Below, piece by piece: positions 9,690 through 18,597 of a stretch of 64,000 bases of DNA. This DNA comes from JACVRW01 sp963765135 (GTDB lineage Bacteria; Actinomycetota; Thermoleophilia; Solirubrobacterales; Thermoleophilaceae): contig CAVXUX010000007.1 in NCBI GenBank assembly GCA_963765135.1, positions 186,001 to 250,000 on the forward strand, read 5' to 3'. The notes below the pieces were generated by a model that was not told the origin of the DNA, searched no databases, and was given only the letters and a program-made list of their open reading frames with translations. A program made the position numbers and the translations under genes. Each line of letters opens with the position of its first letter. Positions within the stretch are counted from its first letter, which is position 1.

Positions 9690-10474
9690 CTGCAGGGCAC
9701 GTAGGGGAGCGCGAACAGCGAGAAGTCGCGCGCCTTCTTGATCGAGTTGAAGCCGAGCCGCTCGGTTGTCGCGCAGAACGCGCTCGGGCTGTTCAGGTAC
9801 TCGACCTGGAAGACGGGCTTGCCGGCACGCACGAACGGACGCAGCCGCTTGCACTCGTCGTAGGTCACGCACTCCTCGTTGATCGCGAACTCGAAGGCCC
9901 CGACCAGGTCGGGGATCTGGCCGAGGTCGTTCTTGAGTCCTACCGCCAGCCCGTGGCGATGCGCGATCTTCGCCAAGGCACGGTTGTAGAGCAGCTGGTC
10001 GCGATACGACACGCGCCAGCCGGTCACCTTCCGGCCGCTCGCCCAGGCCTCGACCACGTCGAACTCCACGGCGTCGAAGCCGGCGCGCGCGCACTTGACC
10101 ACGCGCTCCTCCATCAGGCGCAGGAGGAAGGCTCGCTGCTTGGCGCCGCCGACGTTCGCCCAGCGCTCGTCGGGGAAGCGCGCGCTGAACGGCTTCCCGA
10201 GCAGCGAGTGCCCGTGGCGGCGGTGCCAGCGCACGAAGCGCGGCCAGTCCGGCCGGTAGTTCTCGATCCCGCCGGCGTCCAGGTAGCAGATCGCGTAGCC
10301 GCCGCGGGCGTGCAGCGGGGCGACGGCGTAGTCGCTGTAGAGGTCGAAGTCGATCACCTGCGGCCGCACGCACGGGCCGCCGGCGGCCGGGGCGGCGCAT
10401 ATGTCCGCGTCGACCCGGCCCTCGAGCTGGTACTGCCAGCGCGCATCCGGCGGGGGCGCGATCCCCGCGAGCAC
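9686..10474 (-). CDS. GH114 endo-alpha-1,4-polygalactosaminidase family protein
   Basis: 262 residues from a GTG at 10474. The TIM-barrel features of the GH114/TM1410 family are visible: YAICYLDAGGIENYRPDW, then FDAVEFDVVEAW, GLAVGLKNDLGQIPDLV, FAINEECVTYDEC and FQVEYLNSP, including the paired acidic residues of the active site. Members cleave galactosaminogalactan-like polymers. In the same frame, codons upstream of the GTG spell a hydrophobic stretch (LAGLAALLAVLAGIA) that would make a signal peptide, but there is no normal start codon for it; the true start may be unusual or masked by a base error. Lies just downstream of the IclR gene on the same strand. Confidence 0.82.
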   Translation of the reverse strand: MLAGIAPPPDARWQYQLEGRVDADICAAPAAGGPCVRPQVIDFDLYSDYAVAPLHARGGYAICYLDAGGIENYRPDWPRFVRWHRRHGHSLLGKPFSARFPDERWANVGGAKQRAFLLRLMEERVVKCARAGFDAVEFDVVEAWASGRKVTGWRVSYRDQLLYNRALAKIAHRHGLAVGLKNDLGQIPDLVGAFEFAINEECVTYDECKRLRPFVRAGKPVFQVEYLNSPSAFCATTERLGFNSIKKARDFSLFALPYVPCS

Positions 10475-10488
10475 CGCCAGCAGCGCGG

Positions 10489-11268
10489 CTAGTCCCGCCA
10501 GCGGCCCAGGCGCTCGGTCGCCTGCGCGACGGTCTCGGCCAGCGCCTTGCGCGCATTGGCCATCACGGTGCGGTTGTAGCGCGGGGTCGGCATCGACACC
10601 GACATCGCGGCCACGGTCTTGCCCTGCGCGTCCAGCAGCGGCATCGCCACGCAGCGCAGCCCGATCGCGAACTCCTCGTTGTCGAGGCTGTAGCCCTGGC
10701 GGCGCACGCGCTCGAGCTCGTCGAGCAGCGTCGGCACGTCGCCGATCGTGTTGGCCGTGAGCCGGGTGAGCACGGCCCCGTCGAGACGACGGCGGGCCTC
10801 GCCGGGGTCGAGGCTCGCCAGCAGCGCTTTGCCGATCGCGCTCGTGTGCGCGGGCAGGCGCACACCGGCCCGCGAGGTCAGCTTCATGGGGTGGGGGGAC
10901 TGCGACTGCTCCAGGTAGACCGCCTCGATCCCGTCGAGGATCGCCAGCTGCACGGTCTCGCCGGTGCGCCCCACCAGGCCGTCCATGAGCGGCTTCATCA
11001 CCGTGCGCAGATCCTCGATTCCGTGATGCGCGTTGGCCAGCTCCCAGATGCGCGTGCCGAGCCGGTAGGCCTTCTCGCCGTTGTCGAAGGCGAGGTAGCC
11101 GCGGGCCTGCATCGTGCCCAGCAGCGCGTGCGCCGAGGACTTCGGCAGCTCGAGCCGGGCGGCGATCTCGCCGAAGCTGAGCGACCCGGCGTCGGCCACC
11201 AGGTCGAGCACCGCCATCACCCGGTCGGCCGACTTGACGCCGCCCGAGTTGGCCGCCGCGACCGTCAC
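10489..11268 (-). CDS. IclR family transcriptional regulator
   Basis: 259 residues. N-terminal winged helix-turn-helix (SADRVMAVLDLVADAGSLSF to ALLGTMQARGYL), then the IclR effector-binding domain with ETVQLAILDGIEAVYLEQ, LPAHTSAIGKALLA, DNEEFAIGLRCVAMPLLD and AAMSVSMPTPR. These proteins sense small metabolites and usually control an adjacent catabolic operon. Its start overlaps the stop of the SDR gene (GTGA at 11265), placing it in the leftward arm of the sugar cluster. The palindrome between the two arms (13064-13079) is a natural candidate operator. Confidence 0.93.
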   Translation of the reverse strand: MTVAAANSGGVKSADRVMAVLDLVADAGSLSFGEIAARLELPKSSAHALLGTMQARGYLAFDNGEKAYRLGTRIWELANAHHGIEDLRTVMKPLMDGLVGRTGETVQLAILDGIEAVYLEQSQSPHPMKLTSRAGVRLPAHTSAIGKALLASLDPGEARRRLDGAVLTRLTANTIGDVPTLLDELERVRRQGYSLDNEEFAIGLRCVAMPLLDAQGKTVAAMSVSMPTPRYNRTVMANARKALAETVAQATERLGRWRD

Positions 11269-12059
11269 GTGTCGACCCGCATCGCGCCGACGATGTCGAG
11301 GTTGGCCTTGAACGCCATGTAGCCGCTGTCGATCGGCAGCACAGCGCCGGTCATCGCCGCGGACTCGTCGGACGCCAGGTAGACGACCAGCGGCGCGACC
11401 TGCTCGGGGGTGGGGACGGGGAGGAGGTGCAGCGCTTCGACCGCGGCGCGCGACTCTTCGTTGTCGAGCCAGACCTTTTGCGGCTCGCTGCTGACGAAGC
11501 TGGGGCAGATCGCGTTCACGCGCACGCCGTCACGCGCCACGCCGGCCGCGAACGAGCGGGTGACCGCCACGACGCCGCCCTTCGCCGCGGTGTAGGCGTC
11601 GAGTCCCGCGCACCCGATCAAGGCGTCGGTCGTGGCCGTGAGCACGATCGAGCCGCCGCCCTGGGCGATCATCTGGCGGCCGGCGTGCTTGACGCAGTGA
11701 TAGGTGCCCGTGAGGACGAGGTCGAGCATCCGGTGCCAGACCTCGTCGTCCATCTCCGTGAGCCGGCCGTCGCGGTTGTTGACGAAGGCCACGTCCACGG
11801 CGGTGTGGAAGAGCACGTCGAGCGACCCATGGCGCTCCACCGTGTGCGCGACGAGCGCCTCGACCGCTTGCGCGTCGGTCACGTCGACCGCCTGCGCGTC
11901 GGCGCCGATCGGTTCGGCGACGCCTTCGGCCCGTTCGAGGTCGATGTCGGCCACCACGACCTTGGCGCCCTCGGCCGCCATCGCGACGGCGCCGGCCCGG
12001 CCGATGCCCGATCCGCCGCCCGTGACCACGGCGACCTTGCCCTCAAGCCTGCCCGGCAT
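11265..12059 (-). CDS. Short-chain dehydrogenase/reductase
   Basis: 264 residues from ATG 12059, preceded by GAGGAA at a suitable distance. TGGGSGIGRAGA (NAD-binding loop), DVTDAQAVEAL, and YTAAKGGVVAVTRS with the Tyr-x3-Lys pair are present; the catalytic Ser position falls in VLTATTDALIG, where Thr replaces Ser, and HTAVD replaces the usual NNAG. These substitutions are unusual for the family and may change activity. C-terminal LPIDSGYMAFKANL is typical. It lies between the amidohydrolase and IclR genes and probably oxidises a sugar-derived intermediate; the substrate is an inference from context only. Confidence 0.85.
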   Translation of the reverse strand: MPGRLEGKVAVVTGGGSGIGRAGAVAMAAEGAKVVVADIDLERAEGVAEPIGADAQAVDVTDAQAVEALVAHTVERHGSLDVLFHTAVDVAFVNNRDGRLTEMDDEVWHRMLDLVLTGTYHCVKHAGRQMIAQGGGSIVLTATTDALIGCAGLDAYTAAKGGVVAVTRSFAAGVARDGVRVNAICPSFVSSEPQKVWLDNEESRAAVEALHLLPVPTPEQVAPLVVYLASDESAAMTGAVLPIDSGYMAFKANLDIVGAMRVDT

Positions 12060-13019
12060 GGGCTCTTCCTCTCGCTCGTGTTCAACAGCCGCTCGGCGTT
12101 CCCCGACAGGATCGCCCGCAGCGCCGGCTCGGGCAGTCCGAGGCCCTCGAGGAAGCGACGCCAGGCCTCGTAGCCCTCCGCGGTCAGCGGCAACTCGTCG
12201 GTCCCGAACAGCACGCGGTCGGGATGATCCTCGATCAGCCGGCGCGTGTTCTGCGTCTGGGCCGCCAGCTCCGGCAGGCGCGCCGCCGTGTCCACGAACA
12301 GGTTGGGGTGCTCGGCGAGCGCGCGCCCGACCCAGTCGAGGTCCTCGACGTTGCCGGCCAGGTGCGCGCCGATGAAGGTCGTGCCGGGATGCTCGGCCAC
12401 CAGCGCCTCGAACGACTCCATCAACCGCGCGTGGCTGGGGAACCTTCCGCCCGCGTAGGACCACTCGGGGTGCTCGAGCAGCATCTCGTAGCGCTCGTTG
12501 GCGGGCTCGACCGGATCCCAGAACGCCACCGGGTCGGCGGTGTGGATCAGCACCGGCAGGCCGAGCTCGCCGGCCGTCGCGAACACGAGCGCCGCGCGCG
12601 GGTCGTCCGGCAGCAGCAGCTGGCCGGCGGCGTCCCTGTAGCCGCAGGCCGAGCGTCTTCCAGACCTTGAGCCCGCGCGCGCCGGCGGCGGCCGAGCGCC
12701 GCAGGCTGGCCGCGAGCAGATCGCCGAAGCCGTCGTCCTCCGCCGCGAGCCGCCAGTCGAGCTGGCAGAACGTGAGGAAGCGGCTGGGGTGGGCGCGGTC
12801 GTAGCGGTCGAGGTTGGCCTCGAGCTCGGCGTCCCAGCGGCCGTCGAGGTTGACGCACGCCGCCACGCCCTGGGCGTCCATCAGCTCGAGCAGCTCGCTC
12901 ACGTCCGGGTGCATCCACGAGTCGTAGAGGGTCCCGGCGAGGTCGGAGGCGACCCAGTCGCCGGTCGGCGCGAGCCAGCGGCCGAGGTGGGTGTGCGCAT
13001 CGACGGTGGCGGGTTGCAT
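12060..13019 (-). CDS. Amidohydrolase (metal-dependent TIM-barrel hydrolase)
   Basis: Starts at ATG 13019 (MQPATVDAHTHLGRWL). DAHTHLG gives the first metal-binding His pair; LPVLIHTADP, TFIGAHLAGN and LFGTDELPLT give the later His and Asp ligands of the amidohydrolase_2 family. Roughly 320 residues. The frame changes near 12640: LKVWKTLGLRL ends one frame and RDAAGQLLLPDDP continues in another, probably an indel error. The family end is reached at LSGNAERLLN, but the frame has no stop there and stays open to 11879, through the SDR gene; a second error near 12065 or a real overlap are both possible, so the end is approximate. It faces the GH4 gene across the cluster promoter. Confidence 0.75.
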
Positions 13020-13032
13020 GAGCTCGACCGAG

Positions 13033-13061
13033 AAGTTACCCTGGTTCGCAAGTAAGGACAA
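13033..13061 (-). promoter_or_regulatory. Promoter of the leftward arm of the sugar cluster
   Basis: On the minus strand TTGTCC (13056-13061) and TAACTT (13033-13038) are separated by exactly 17 bp, a good match to the housekeeping -35/-10 pattern. The expected start point lies a few bases before the ATG at 13019, so the leader would be very short. Confidence 0.55.
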
Positions 13062-13063
13062 GT

Positions 13064-13079
13064 GTTCATATACATGAAC
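13064..13079. promoter_or_regulatory. Palindrome, candidate IclR operator
   Basis: GTTCAT-ATAC-ATGAAC is a perfect 6-bp inverted repeat. It lies directly upstream of the leftward -35 box and overlaps the start codon of the GH4 gene, so a bound regulator could block both arms. IclR proteins bind palindromes of about this size. Assignment to the IclR gene at 10489 rests on position only. Confidence 0.5.
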
Positions 13080-14405
13080 TCTGCCTCGCCCAAGATCACA
13101 TTTATCGGAGCCGGCAGCGCGACCTTCACGCGCATGTTGATCGGCGACATCCTCAGCTATCCGGAGCTGCGCGGGGCCACGCTGTCGCTCCACGACATCG
13201 ACGAGGAGCGCCTCGAGACAGCCGAGGGGGTCGCCCGCGTGACCGCTCAGGAGGCGGGCGCCACGCCGGCGATCGAGGCCCACCTAGACCGACGCCGCGC
13301 GCTCGACGGCGCCGACTACGCGATCAACGCGGTCCAGGTCGGCGGGCACGCCGCCACCGTCATCGACCACGAGATCCCGGCCCGCTACGGCCTGCGCCAG
13401 ACGATCGGCGACACGCTCGGCATCGGCGGCATCTTCCGTGCGCTGCGGACGATCCCGGTGATGCAGGGGATCGCCGCGGACATGGCCGCGGTGGCCCCGG
13501 ACGCGTGGCTGCTCAACTACACGAACCCCATGGCGATGCTGTGCTGGGCGACCTACCGCGGCACGCCGCAGAAGCAGGATCGTCGGGCTGTGCCACTCCG
13601 TGCAGAACACGACCCACCAGCTCGCCGAGCTGATCGGCGTGCCGTTCGACGAGGTCACGTTACCGGCGCCGGCATCAACCACCAGGCGTTCATCCTGCGC
13701 TTCGAGCGCGACGGGGAGGACCTCTACCCGCGCCTCGACGCGGCGATCGAGCGCGACCCCGAGCTGGCGCGCCGCGTGCGCGTGCAGATGTACCTGAAGC
13801 TCGGCTACTTCCCGACCGAGTCCAGCGAGCACTCGGCCGAGTACCTGCCCTGGTTCATGCGCCACGACGACCAGGTGGAGCGCATGCGCATCCGCGAGAG
13901 CGACTACGTGCGCATCAGCGAGGAGAACCTCGAGGAGTACGCGCGGGTGCGCGACGCCGTGGCGGCGGGCGAGCCGCTGCCGATCGAGCCGAGCCTCGAG
14001 TACGCGCCGCAGATCATCCACTCGATCGAGACCGGGCAGCCGCGGGTGATCTACGGGAACGTCGAGAACAGCGGGCTGATCGAGAACCTGCCGCGCGGCG
14101 CGTGCGTAGAGGTGCCGTGCATGGTGGACGCCAGCGGCGTGCGGCCGACCCACGTAGGCGCGCTGCCCGCGCAGCTGGCGGCGCTCAACCGGACGTTCGT
14201 CAACGTGGCCGACCTGACCGTGCGCGCGGCGCTGGAGGGCCGGCCCGAGCACGTTCTGCACGCAGCGATGATGGACCCGAACACCGCGGCGACGCTGACG
14301 CTGGACGAGATCGAGCGGCTGGTCGCGGACCTCACCGAGGCGCATGGCGATGCTCTGCCCGCTGGGCTGCGCGCGCCGAGCCGAGCGAAGGCGGGCGGCG
14401 CGTGA
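13074..14405 (+). CDS. Glycoside hydrolase family 4 (alpha-galactosidase / 6-phospho-glucosidase type)
   Basis: About 443 residues from ATG 13074. GH4 enzymes use NAD+ and a divalent metal in an oxidation-elimination mechanism. Visible: KITFIGAGSATF (NAD-binding), LLNYTNPMAM, IVGLCHSVQNTTHQL (metal Cys and His) and GAGINHQAF (metal His). Two compensating frame changes, near 13585 and 13655, put the Cys motif in a different frame from both flanks; all conserved blocks are present, so these look like sequence errors. With no phosphotransferase system nearby and an ABC importer downstream, a non-phosphorylated glycoside is the more likely substrate. Its stop overlaps the GTG of the next gene. 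Confidence 0.85.
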   Translation: MNSASPKITFIGAGSATFTRMLIGDILSYPELRGATLSLHDIDEERLETAEGVARVTAQEAGATPAIEAHLDRRRALDGADYAINAVQVGGHAATVIDHEIPARYGLRQTIGDTLGIGGIFRALRTIPVMQGIAADMAAVAPDAWLLNYTNPMAMLCWATYRGTPQKQDRRAVPLRAEHDPPARRADRRAVRRGHVTGAGINHQAFILRFERDGEDLYPRLDAAIERDPELARRVRVQMYLKLGYFPTESSEHSAEYLPWFMRHDDQVERMRIRESDYVRISEENLEEYARVRDAVAAGEPLPIEPSLEYAPQIIHSIETGQPRVIYGNVENSGLIENLPRGACVEVPCMVDASGVRPTHVGALPAQLAALNRTFVNVADLTVRAALEGRPEHVLHAAMMDPNTAATLTLDEIERLVADLTEAHGDALPAGLRAPSRAKAGGA

Positions 14406-15166
14406 GCGGCACCACCGTCATCGTCGGCGGCGCTCAGGGCATCGGCGCCGAGCTCGCCCGCCGGCTGGCCCGCGAGCCCTGGACCGAGCGCTTGGTTGTG
14501 GCCGACCTGCTGCTGGACGGCTGCGAAGAGCTCGCCGGCGAGCTGGACGGGGACGGGTGCGAGGTCACTGCCCAACGCGTCGACGTGACCGACGGCGAGC
14601 AGGTCGCCGAGCTGGTCGCCGCCACCCCCGACGCCGAGCGAGTGGCGATCGCCGCCGGCATCTTCGCCCCGGCCGCCGCGCTCGACGTCGAACGCGAGCA
14701 GTTCGCCCGCATCCTCGAGGTCAACCTGGCCGGGGTCTTCTTCGTCGCGCAGGCCTACGCGCGCTCGATGGCCGAGCGCGGCTCCGGCGCGATCGTGGGC
14801 GTGGCCTCGATCGCCGCCCGGATGCCGCGCATGCGCCAGGTCGCCTACTGCGCCTCCAAGGCGGGAATGCGCCACGCGCTGCGCGTGCTCGGGATGGAGG
14901 TCGCGCCCAGCGGGGTGCGCGTGAACACGGTGTCGCCGGGTGCGACGGACACGCCGATGATGCGCACGCTCGCGGGCGACCATCCGTCGGTCGACGACCT
15001 CGCCATCGGCAGCCTCGAGGCGATGCGGCCGCGGATCCCGCACGGCCGTGTGGCGCGCACGGCCGACGTGGCCAACGTCGTCAGCTTCCTGCTCGCGCCC
15101 GACAGCGCCCACATCCACCTTCAGGACGTGGTCGTGGACGGCGGCGAGCTGCTCGGGATGGCTTGA
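14402..15166 (+). CDS. Short-chain dehydrogenase/reductase
   Basis: 254 residues from a GTG at 14402 that overlaps the GH4 stop. GGAQGIGAELARRLA (cofactor loop), NLAGVFFVAQAYARS, VASIAARMPRMRQVAYCASKAG (catalytic Ser, Tyr and Lys) and a late VNTVSPGATDTPM are all intact. The closest-looking group is the EntA/dihydrodiol dehydrogenase type, but in this operon it probably handles a sugar or sugar-acid. A strong Shine-Dalgarno for the next gene begins right after its stop. Confidence 0.88.
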   Translation: MSGTTVIVGGAQGIGAELARRLAREPWTERLVVADLLLDGCEELAGELDGDGCEVTAQRVDVTDGEQVAELVAATPDAERVAIAAGIFAPAAALDVEREQFARILEVNLAGVFFVAQAYARSMAERGSGAIVGVASIAARMPRMRQVAYCASKAGMRHALRVLGMEVAPSGVRVNTVSPGATDTPMMRTLAGDHPSVDDLAIGSLEAMRPRIPHGRVARTADVANVVSFLLAPDSAHIHLQDVVVDGGELLGMA

Positions 15167-15180
15167 GAAAAGGAGGAAGG

Positions 15181-16464
15181 GTGAAGCGGATCGCAACATT
15201 CCTGGCTCTGGTGGCGGTGTCCATCGGGCTGGTCGCCTGCTCGGACGACAAGGACGAGTCGGGCTCCGGGGGCACGGTCGAGATCAAGTTCTGGCACGGC
15301 CAGACGCAGGGGCCAGCGAAGCTCCTGCAGGACATGGTCGACGAGTTCAACCGCACCCACCCCAACATCAAGGTCTCGAAGGACTTCGGTGGAGTGAACT
15401 CGGACCGCATGCTGCAGAAGGTCACCGCCGGCCTGCAAGCCGGCAGCTATCCCGACGTCGCCTACATCTACGGGTCGGACCTGGCCAACCTCGCCAAGAG
15501 CGACAAGCTGGTCGACCTGACCGACAAGAAGGCCGACATCGACTGGGACAAGTTCTTCCCGGCCGCTCAGGAGGCCGCGACCGTCGACGGCCGCGTCCGC
15601 GCGTTCCCCGCGCTGATCGACAACCTGGCCGTCGTCTACAACAAGAAGATCTTCGACGATGCCGGCGAGCCCTACCCGAAGGACGACTGGACCTGGGACG
15701 ACTTCCGCGCGGCCGCCGCCAAGCTGAATGATTCAGACAAGGGCATCGCCGGCTTCGCGTGGCCCGGTACCGGCGACGAGGACACAACCTGGCGCTACTG
15801 GCCGCTGCTGTGGCAGCAGGGCGGCGACATCCTGGCCGAGGATGGCGAGAGCGTGGGCTTCGACACCCCCGAGGGCGAGGCGGCACTCCAGCAGATCGCC
15901 GACATGGCCGGGGATGGCACGATCTACATCGACAACACGGCCGGCAGCGAGCGCATGCAGCAGCTGTTCACGAGCGGCAAGATGGCGATGCAGATCGCTG
16001 GGCCGTGGGCGCTCCCGGAGTACGTCGACGGCAAGATCGACTACGGCGTGGCGCCGCTGCCGTCGTTCGGCGGCGAGCACACCACGATCGCGGGCCCCGA
16101 CACCTGGGCGATCTTCGACAACGGCGAGGCGAAGTCCGAGGCGGCGATCGAGTTCGTCTCGTGGCTGACTGCGCCCAAGCAGCAGATTCGCTGGCTGTCC
16201 GAGGCCGGCAGCCTGCCGACGCGCACGGACATGGCTGACCTGCCGAGCTACCCCGACTACGAGAAGAGCCTGCCCGAGCTCGACAAGTTCGTCGACAACC
16301 TCGAGTTGGCACGGATCCGCCCGACGGTGGCCGAGTATCCGCAGATCTCGCAGGCGATCGGCAAGGCGATCGCCTCGATTCTGCAGGGTAAGTCGAGCCC
16401 CGCGGACGCGCTATCGGAGGCGGCCGACGCCGCCAACTCGGAGCTGAGCGTCCCCGGCGGCTAG
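15181..16464 (+). CDS. Sugar ABC transporter substrate-binding lipoprotein
   Basis: 427 residues from a GTG at 15181, preceded by a strong AAAGGAGGAAG. Signal peptide with lipobox LVAC, so it is a lipid-anchored extracellular binding protein. EIKFWHGQTQGP, YPDVAYIYGSD, AVVYNKKIFDDAGEPYPKD and WTWDDFRAAAAKL are standard features of family 1 sugar-binding proteins; MAMQIAGPWALPEY and GPDTWAIFDNGEAKS complete the pattern. It feeds the two permeases immediately downstream. The sugar cannot be told from sequence; the neighbouring GH4 enzyme suggests an alpha- or beta-glycoside. Confidence 0.93.
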   Translation: MKRIATFLALVAVSIGLVACSDDKDESGSGGTVEIKFWHGQTQGPAKLLQDMVDEFNRTHPNIKVSKDFGGVNSDRMLQKVTAGLQAGSYPDVAYIYGSDLANLAKSDKLVDLTDKKADIDWDKFFPAAQEAATVDGRVRAFPALIDNLAVVYNKKIFDDAGEPYPKDDWTWDDFRAAAAKLNDSDKGIAGFAWPGTGDEDTTWRYWPLLWQQGGDILAEDGESVGFDTPEGEAALQQIADMAGDGTIYIDNTAGSERMQQLFTSGKMAMQIAGPWALPEYVDGKIDYGVAPLPSFGGEHTTIAGPDTWAIFDNGEAKSEAAIEFVSWLTAPKQQIRWLSEAGSLPTRTDMADLPSYPDYEKSLPELDKFVDNLELARIRPTVAEYPQISQAIGKAIASILQGKSSPADALSEAADAANSELSVPGG

Positions 16465-16467
16465 CCG

Positions 16468-17387
16468 ATGGAGGCCGCTCCGCCCGCAGCACCGCCACGG
16501 AGGACGATCTACCAGCGCCTGCTCGGGGACCACCCGAGCGCCTGGGGGTTCGTCCTCCCGGCGGTGGTGATCATCGTCGGCCTGGCCATCGTCCCGATCG
16601 GCTGGTCGCTGTTGCTCTCGTTCCGCGCGGCCGACCTGATCGGCCCGTCGAAGTGGGTCGGCCTGTCCAACTACGACGCCCTGCTGCGAGGACGACGCGT
16701 TCCGGTCCGCGCTCGGGCACACGGTGGTCTACACGGCGCTGTTCGTGCCGCTGTCGATCGTGTTCGGGCTGCTGATCGCGATGGCGCTCAACCGCCGCAT
16801 CCGCTTCATCGGCATCTACCGAACGCTGATCCTGGCGCCGTTCATCGCGTCCGTCGCCGCGCAGGGCGTGCTGTTCTCGTTCATCTTCGACGAGCGCTTC
16901 GGCGTCGCGAACTCGCTGCTCGACGAGGCGGGCCTGCCGCGCCAGGGCTTCCTCGGCGACCCCGACCAGGCGCTCTTCGTGCTGGTCGCGATCGGCCTCT
17001 GGGGCGGGATCGGCTTCCCGGTCGTGATCTACCTGGCGGCGCTGCAGGACGTGCCGCGCGAGCTGGTCGACGCCGCGTCGGTTGACGGCGCCCGCCGCTG
17101 GGGGATCCTGCGTCACGTGATCCTGCCCCAGGTGCTGCCGGTCACGATCTTCCTGGGGGTCTGGCAGACGCTGCTACTCGCTGCAGCTGTTCGACCTGGT
17201 CTACGCGACCACGCGCGGCGGCCCGCTCGACGCGACGGTCGTGGTCGTCTACTACGTCTACAACCAGGCGTTCGAGCTGTTCCACGCCGGCTACGCCGCC
17301 GCGGTGGCCTACGTGGTGGCGGTGTTCCTGATGCTGATGGTCGGGGCGCAGCTGATCTACAGTCGGCTCAGGGTGCGGCGCGTATGA
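16468..17387 (+). CDS. Sugar ABC transporter permease (MalF type)
   Basis: About 306 residues in three frame segments (breaks near 16690 and 17180) that together give one normal permease: HPSAWGFVLPAVVIIVGLA, then ALGHTVVYTALFVPLSIVFG, the EAA-type loop DVPRELVDAASVDGARRWG, then SLQLFDLVYATTRGGPLD. Six membrane segments. Both breaks fit loss of a dinucleotide (GC in GCGAGG, TC in CTCG). The stop overlaps the ATG of the second permease (GTATGA). With its partner it forms the channel for the imported sugar. Confidence 0.88.
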
Positions 17388-18209
17388 CGGCCCGACGGCT
17401 CCCGTTCTCGCCCTGGCACCTCGTGCTCGCGCCGACCGCGATCGTGTTCGCGCTGCCGCTGGCGTGGATGCTGCTGAGCTCGTTCATGTCGAACGCGCAG
17501 ATCAACCAGTTCCCGCCGACGATCATCCCGGACTCGCTGCACGTGGTCGGCTGGGACCACGTGCTCGACGCAGGCGAGCTTCCCGCGCTGGTTCGCCAAC
17601 TCGACGATCGTCGCCGGCGTGTGCGTGGTCTCCAACCTGGTCTTCTGCTCGCTAGCCGGCTACGCGTTCGCGCGCCTGCGCTTCCGCGGCTCGACGACGC
17701 TGTTCCTGCTGATCCTCGCCACGCTCGTGATCCCGTTCCAGCTGACGATGATCCCCACGTTCATAGTGATGGAGAAGCTCAACCTGACCGACACGCTGGG
17801 CGCGCTGATCGTGCCCGGGCTGGCCACGCCTCTGGGCGTGTTCCTGATGCGCCAGTTCTTCATGAACCTGCCGCGCGAGGTCGAGGAGGCGGCGCGCATC
17901 GACGGCTGCTCGCGGCTCGGGGTGCTGCTGCACGTGGCGCTGCCGCTGGCGCGCCCGGCGCTCGCGACGCTCGCCGCGCTCACGTTCCTGCTGATGTGGA
18001 ACGACCTGCTCTGGCCGCTGATCGCGATCAACTCCGACGACAACTTCACGCTGCCCCTGGGTCTGACCACGTTCCAGGGGCAGCACACCACCGACTGGGC
18101 CGCCGTGATGGCGGGCAACGTCGTGACGGTCACGCCGGTGCTGGTCGCGTTCCTGCTCGCCCAGCGGACGTTCATCCAATCGCTCACCTCGAGCGCCGTG
18201 AAGGGATAA
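17384..18209 (+). CDS. Sugar ABC transporter permease (MalG type)
   Basis: About 275 residues. N-terminal part MTARRLPFSPWHLVL and LAWMLLSSFMSN in one frame, then FPRWFANSTIVAGVCVVSN and the rest in another after a break near 17577. The EAA loop EEAARIDGCSRLGVLLH and downstream RPALATLAALTFLLMWND are typical of MalG-type permeases. Begins inside the stop of the MalF-type gene. Ends four bases before the RidA gene. Confidence 0.88.
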
Positions 18210-18213
18210 GCCG

Positions 18214-18597
18214 ATGAAGCAAGCCGTAACGGGGTCATCGCTCCCCGCCCCCGCCGGGGCCTACTCGCCGGGCATCGTCGCCGAGGGGCGGCTGGTGTTC
18301 GTGTCAGGCCAGGGGCCGCTGCGCGACGGCCAGACCGTGCACGGCACGATCGAGGAGGAGACCGAGATCGTGCTCGACAACCTGCGGACGATCGTCGAGG
18401 CCGCCGGCGCGACGCTCGCCGACGTGGTGCGCGTGGGCGTCTTCCTCGCCGACCTCGGCGACTTCGCCGCGATGAACGCCGTCTACGAGCGCGTCTTCCC
18501 GGCGCCGCTGCCGGCGCGCACGACGGTCGGCGCCCAGCTGCCCGGCATCAAGGTCGAGATCGACTGCGTCGCCGTCCTCCCGGAGGCCGCCGGCTGA
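18214..18597 (+). CDS. ridA: RidA family reactive intermediate deaminase
   Basis: 127 residues. YSPGIVAEGRLVFVSGQGPL, ETEIVLDNLRTIVEAAGATLADVV and PARTTVGAQLPGIKVEIDCVA cover the YjgF/YER057c/UK114 fold, including the conserved Arg that binds imine intermediates. RidA proteins hydrolyse the enamine/imine released by PLP enzymes; a PLP enzyme is encoded two genes downstream, which makes the pairing sensible. Its stop overlaps the ATG of the ATPase gene (TGATG). Confidence 0.92.
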   Translation: MKQAVTGSSLPAPAGAYSPGIVAEGRLVFVSGQGPLRDGQTVHGTIEEETEIVLDNLRTIVEAAGATLADVVRVGVFLADLGDFAAMNAVYERVFPAPLPARTTVGAQLPGIKVEIDCVAVLPEAAG

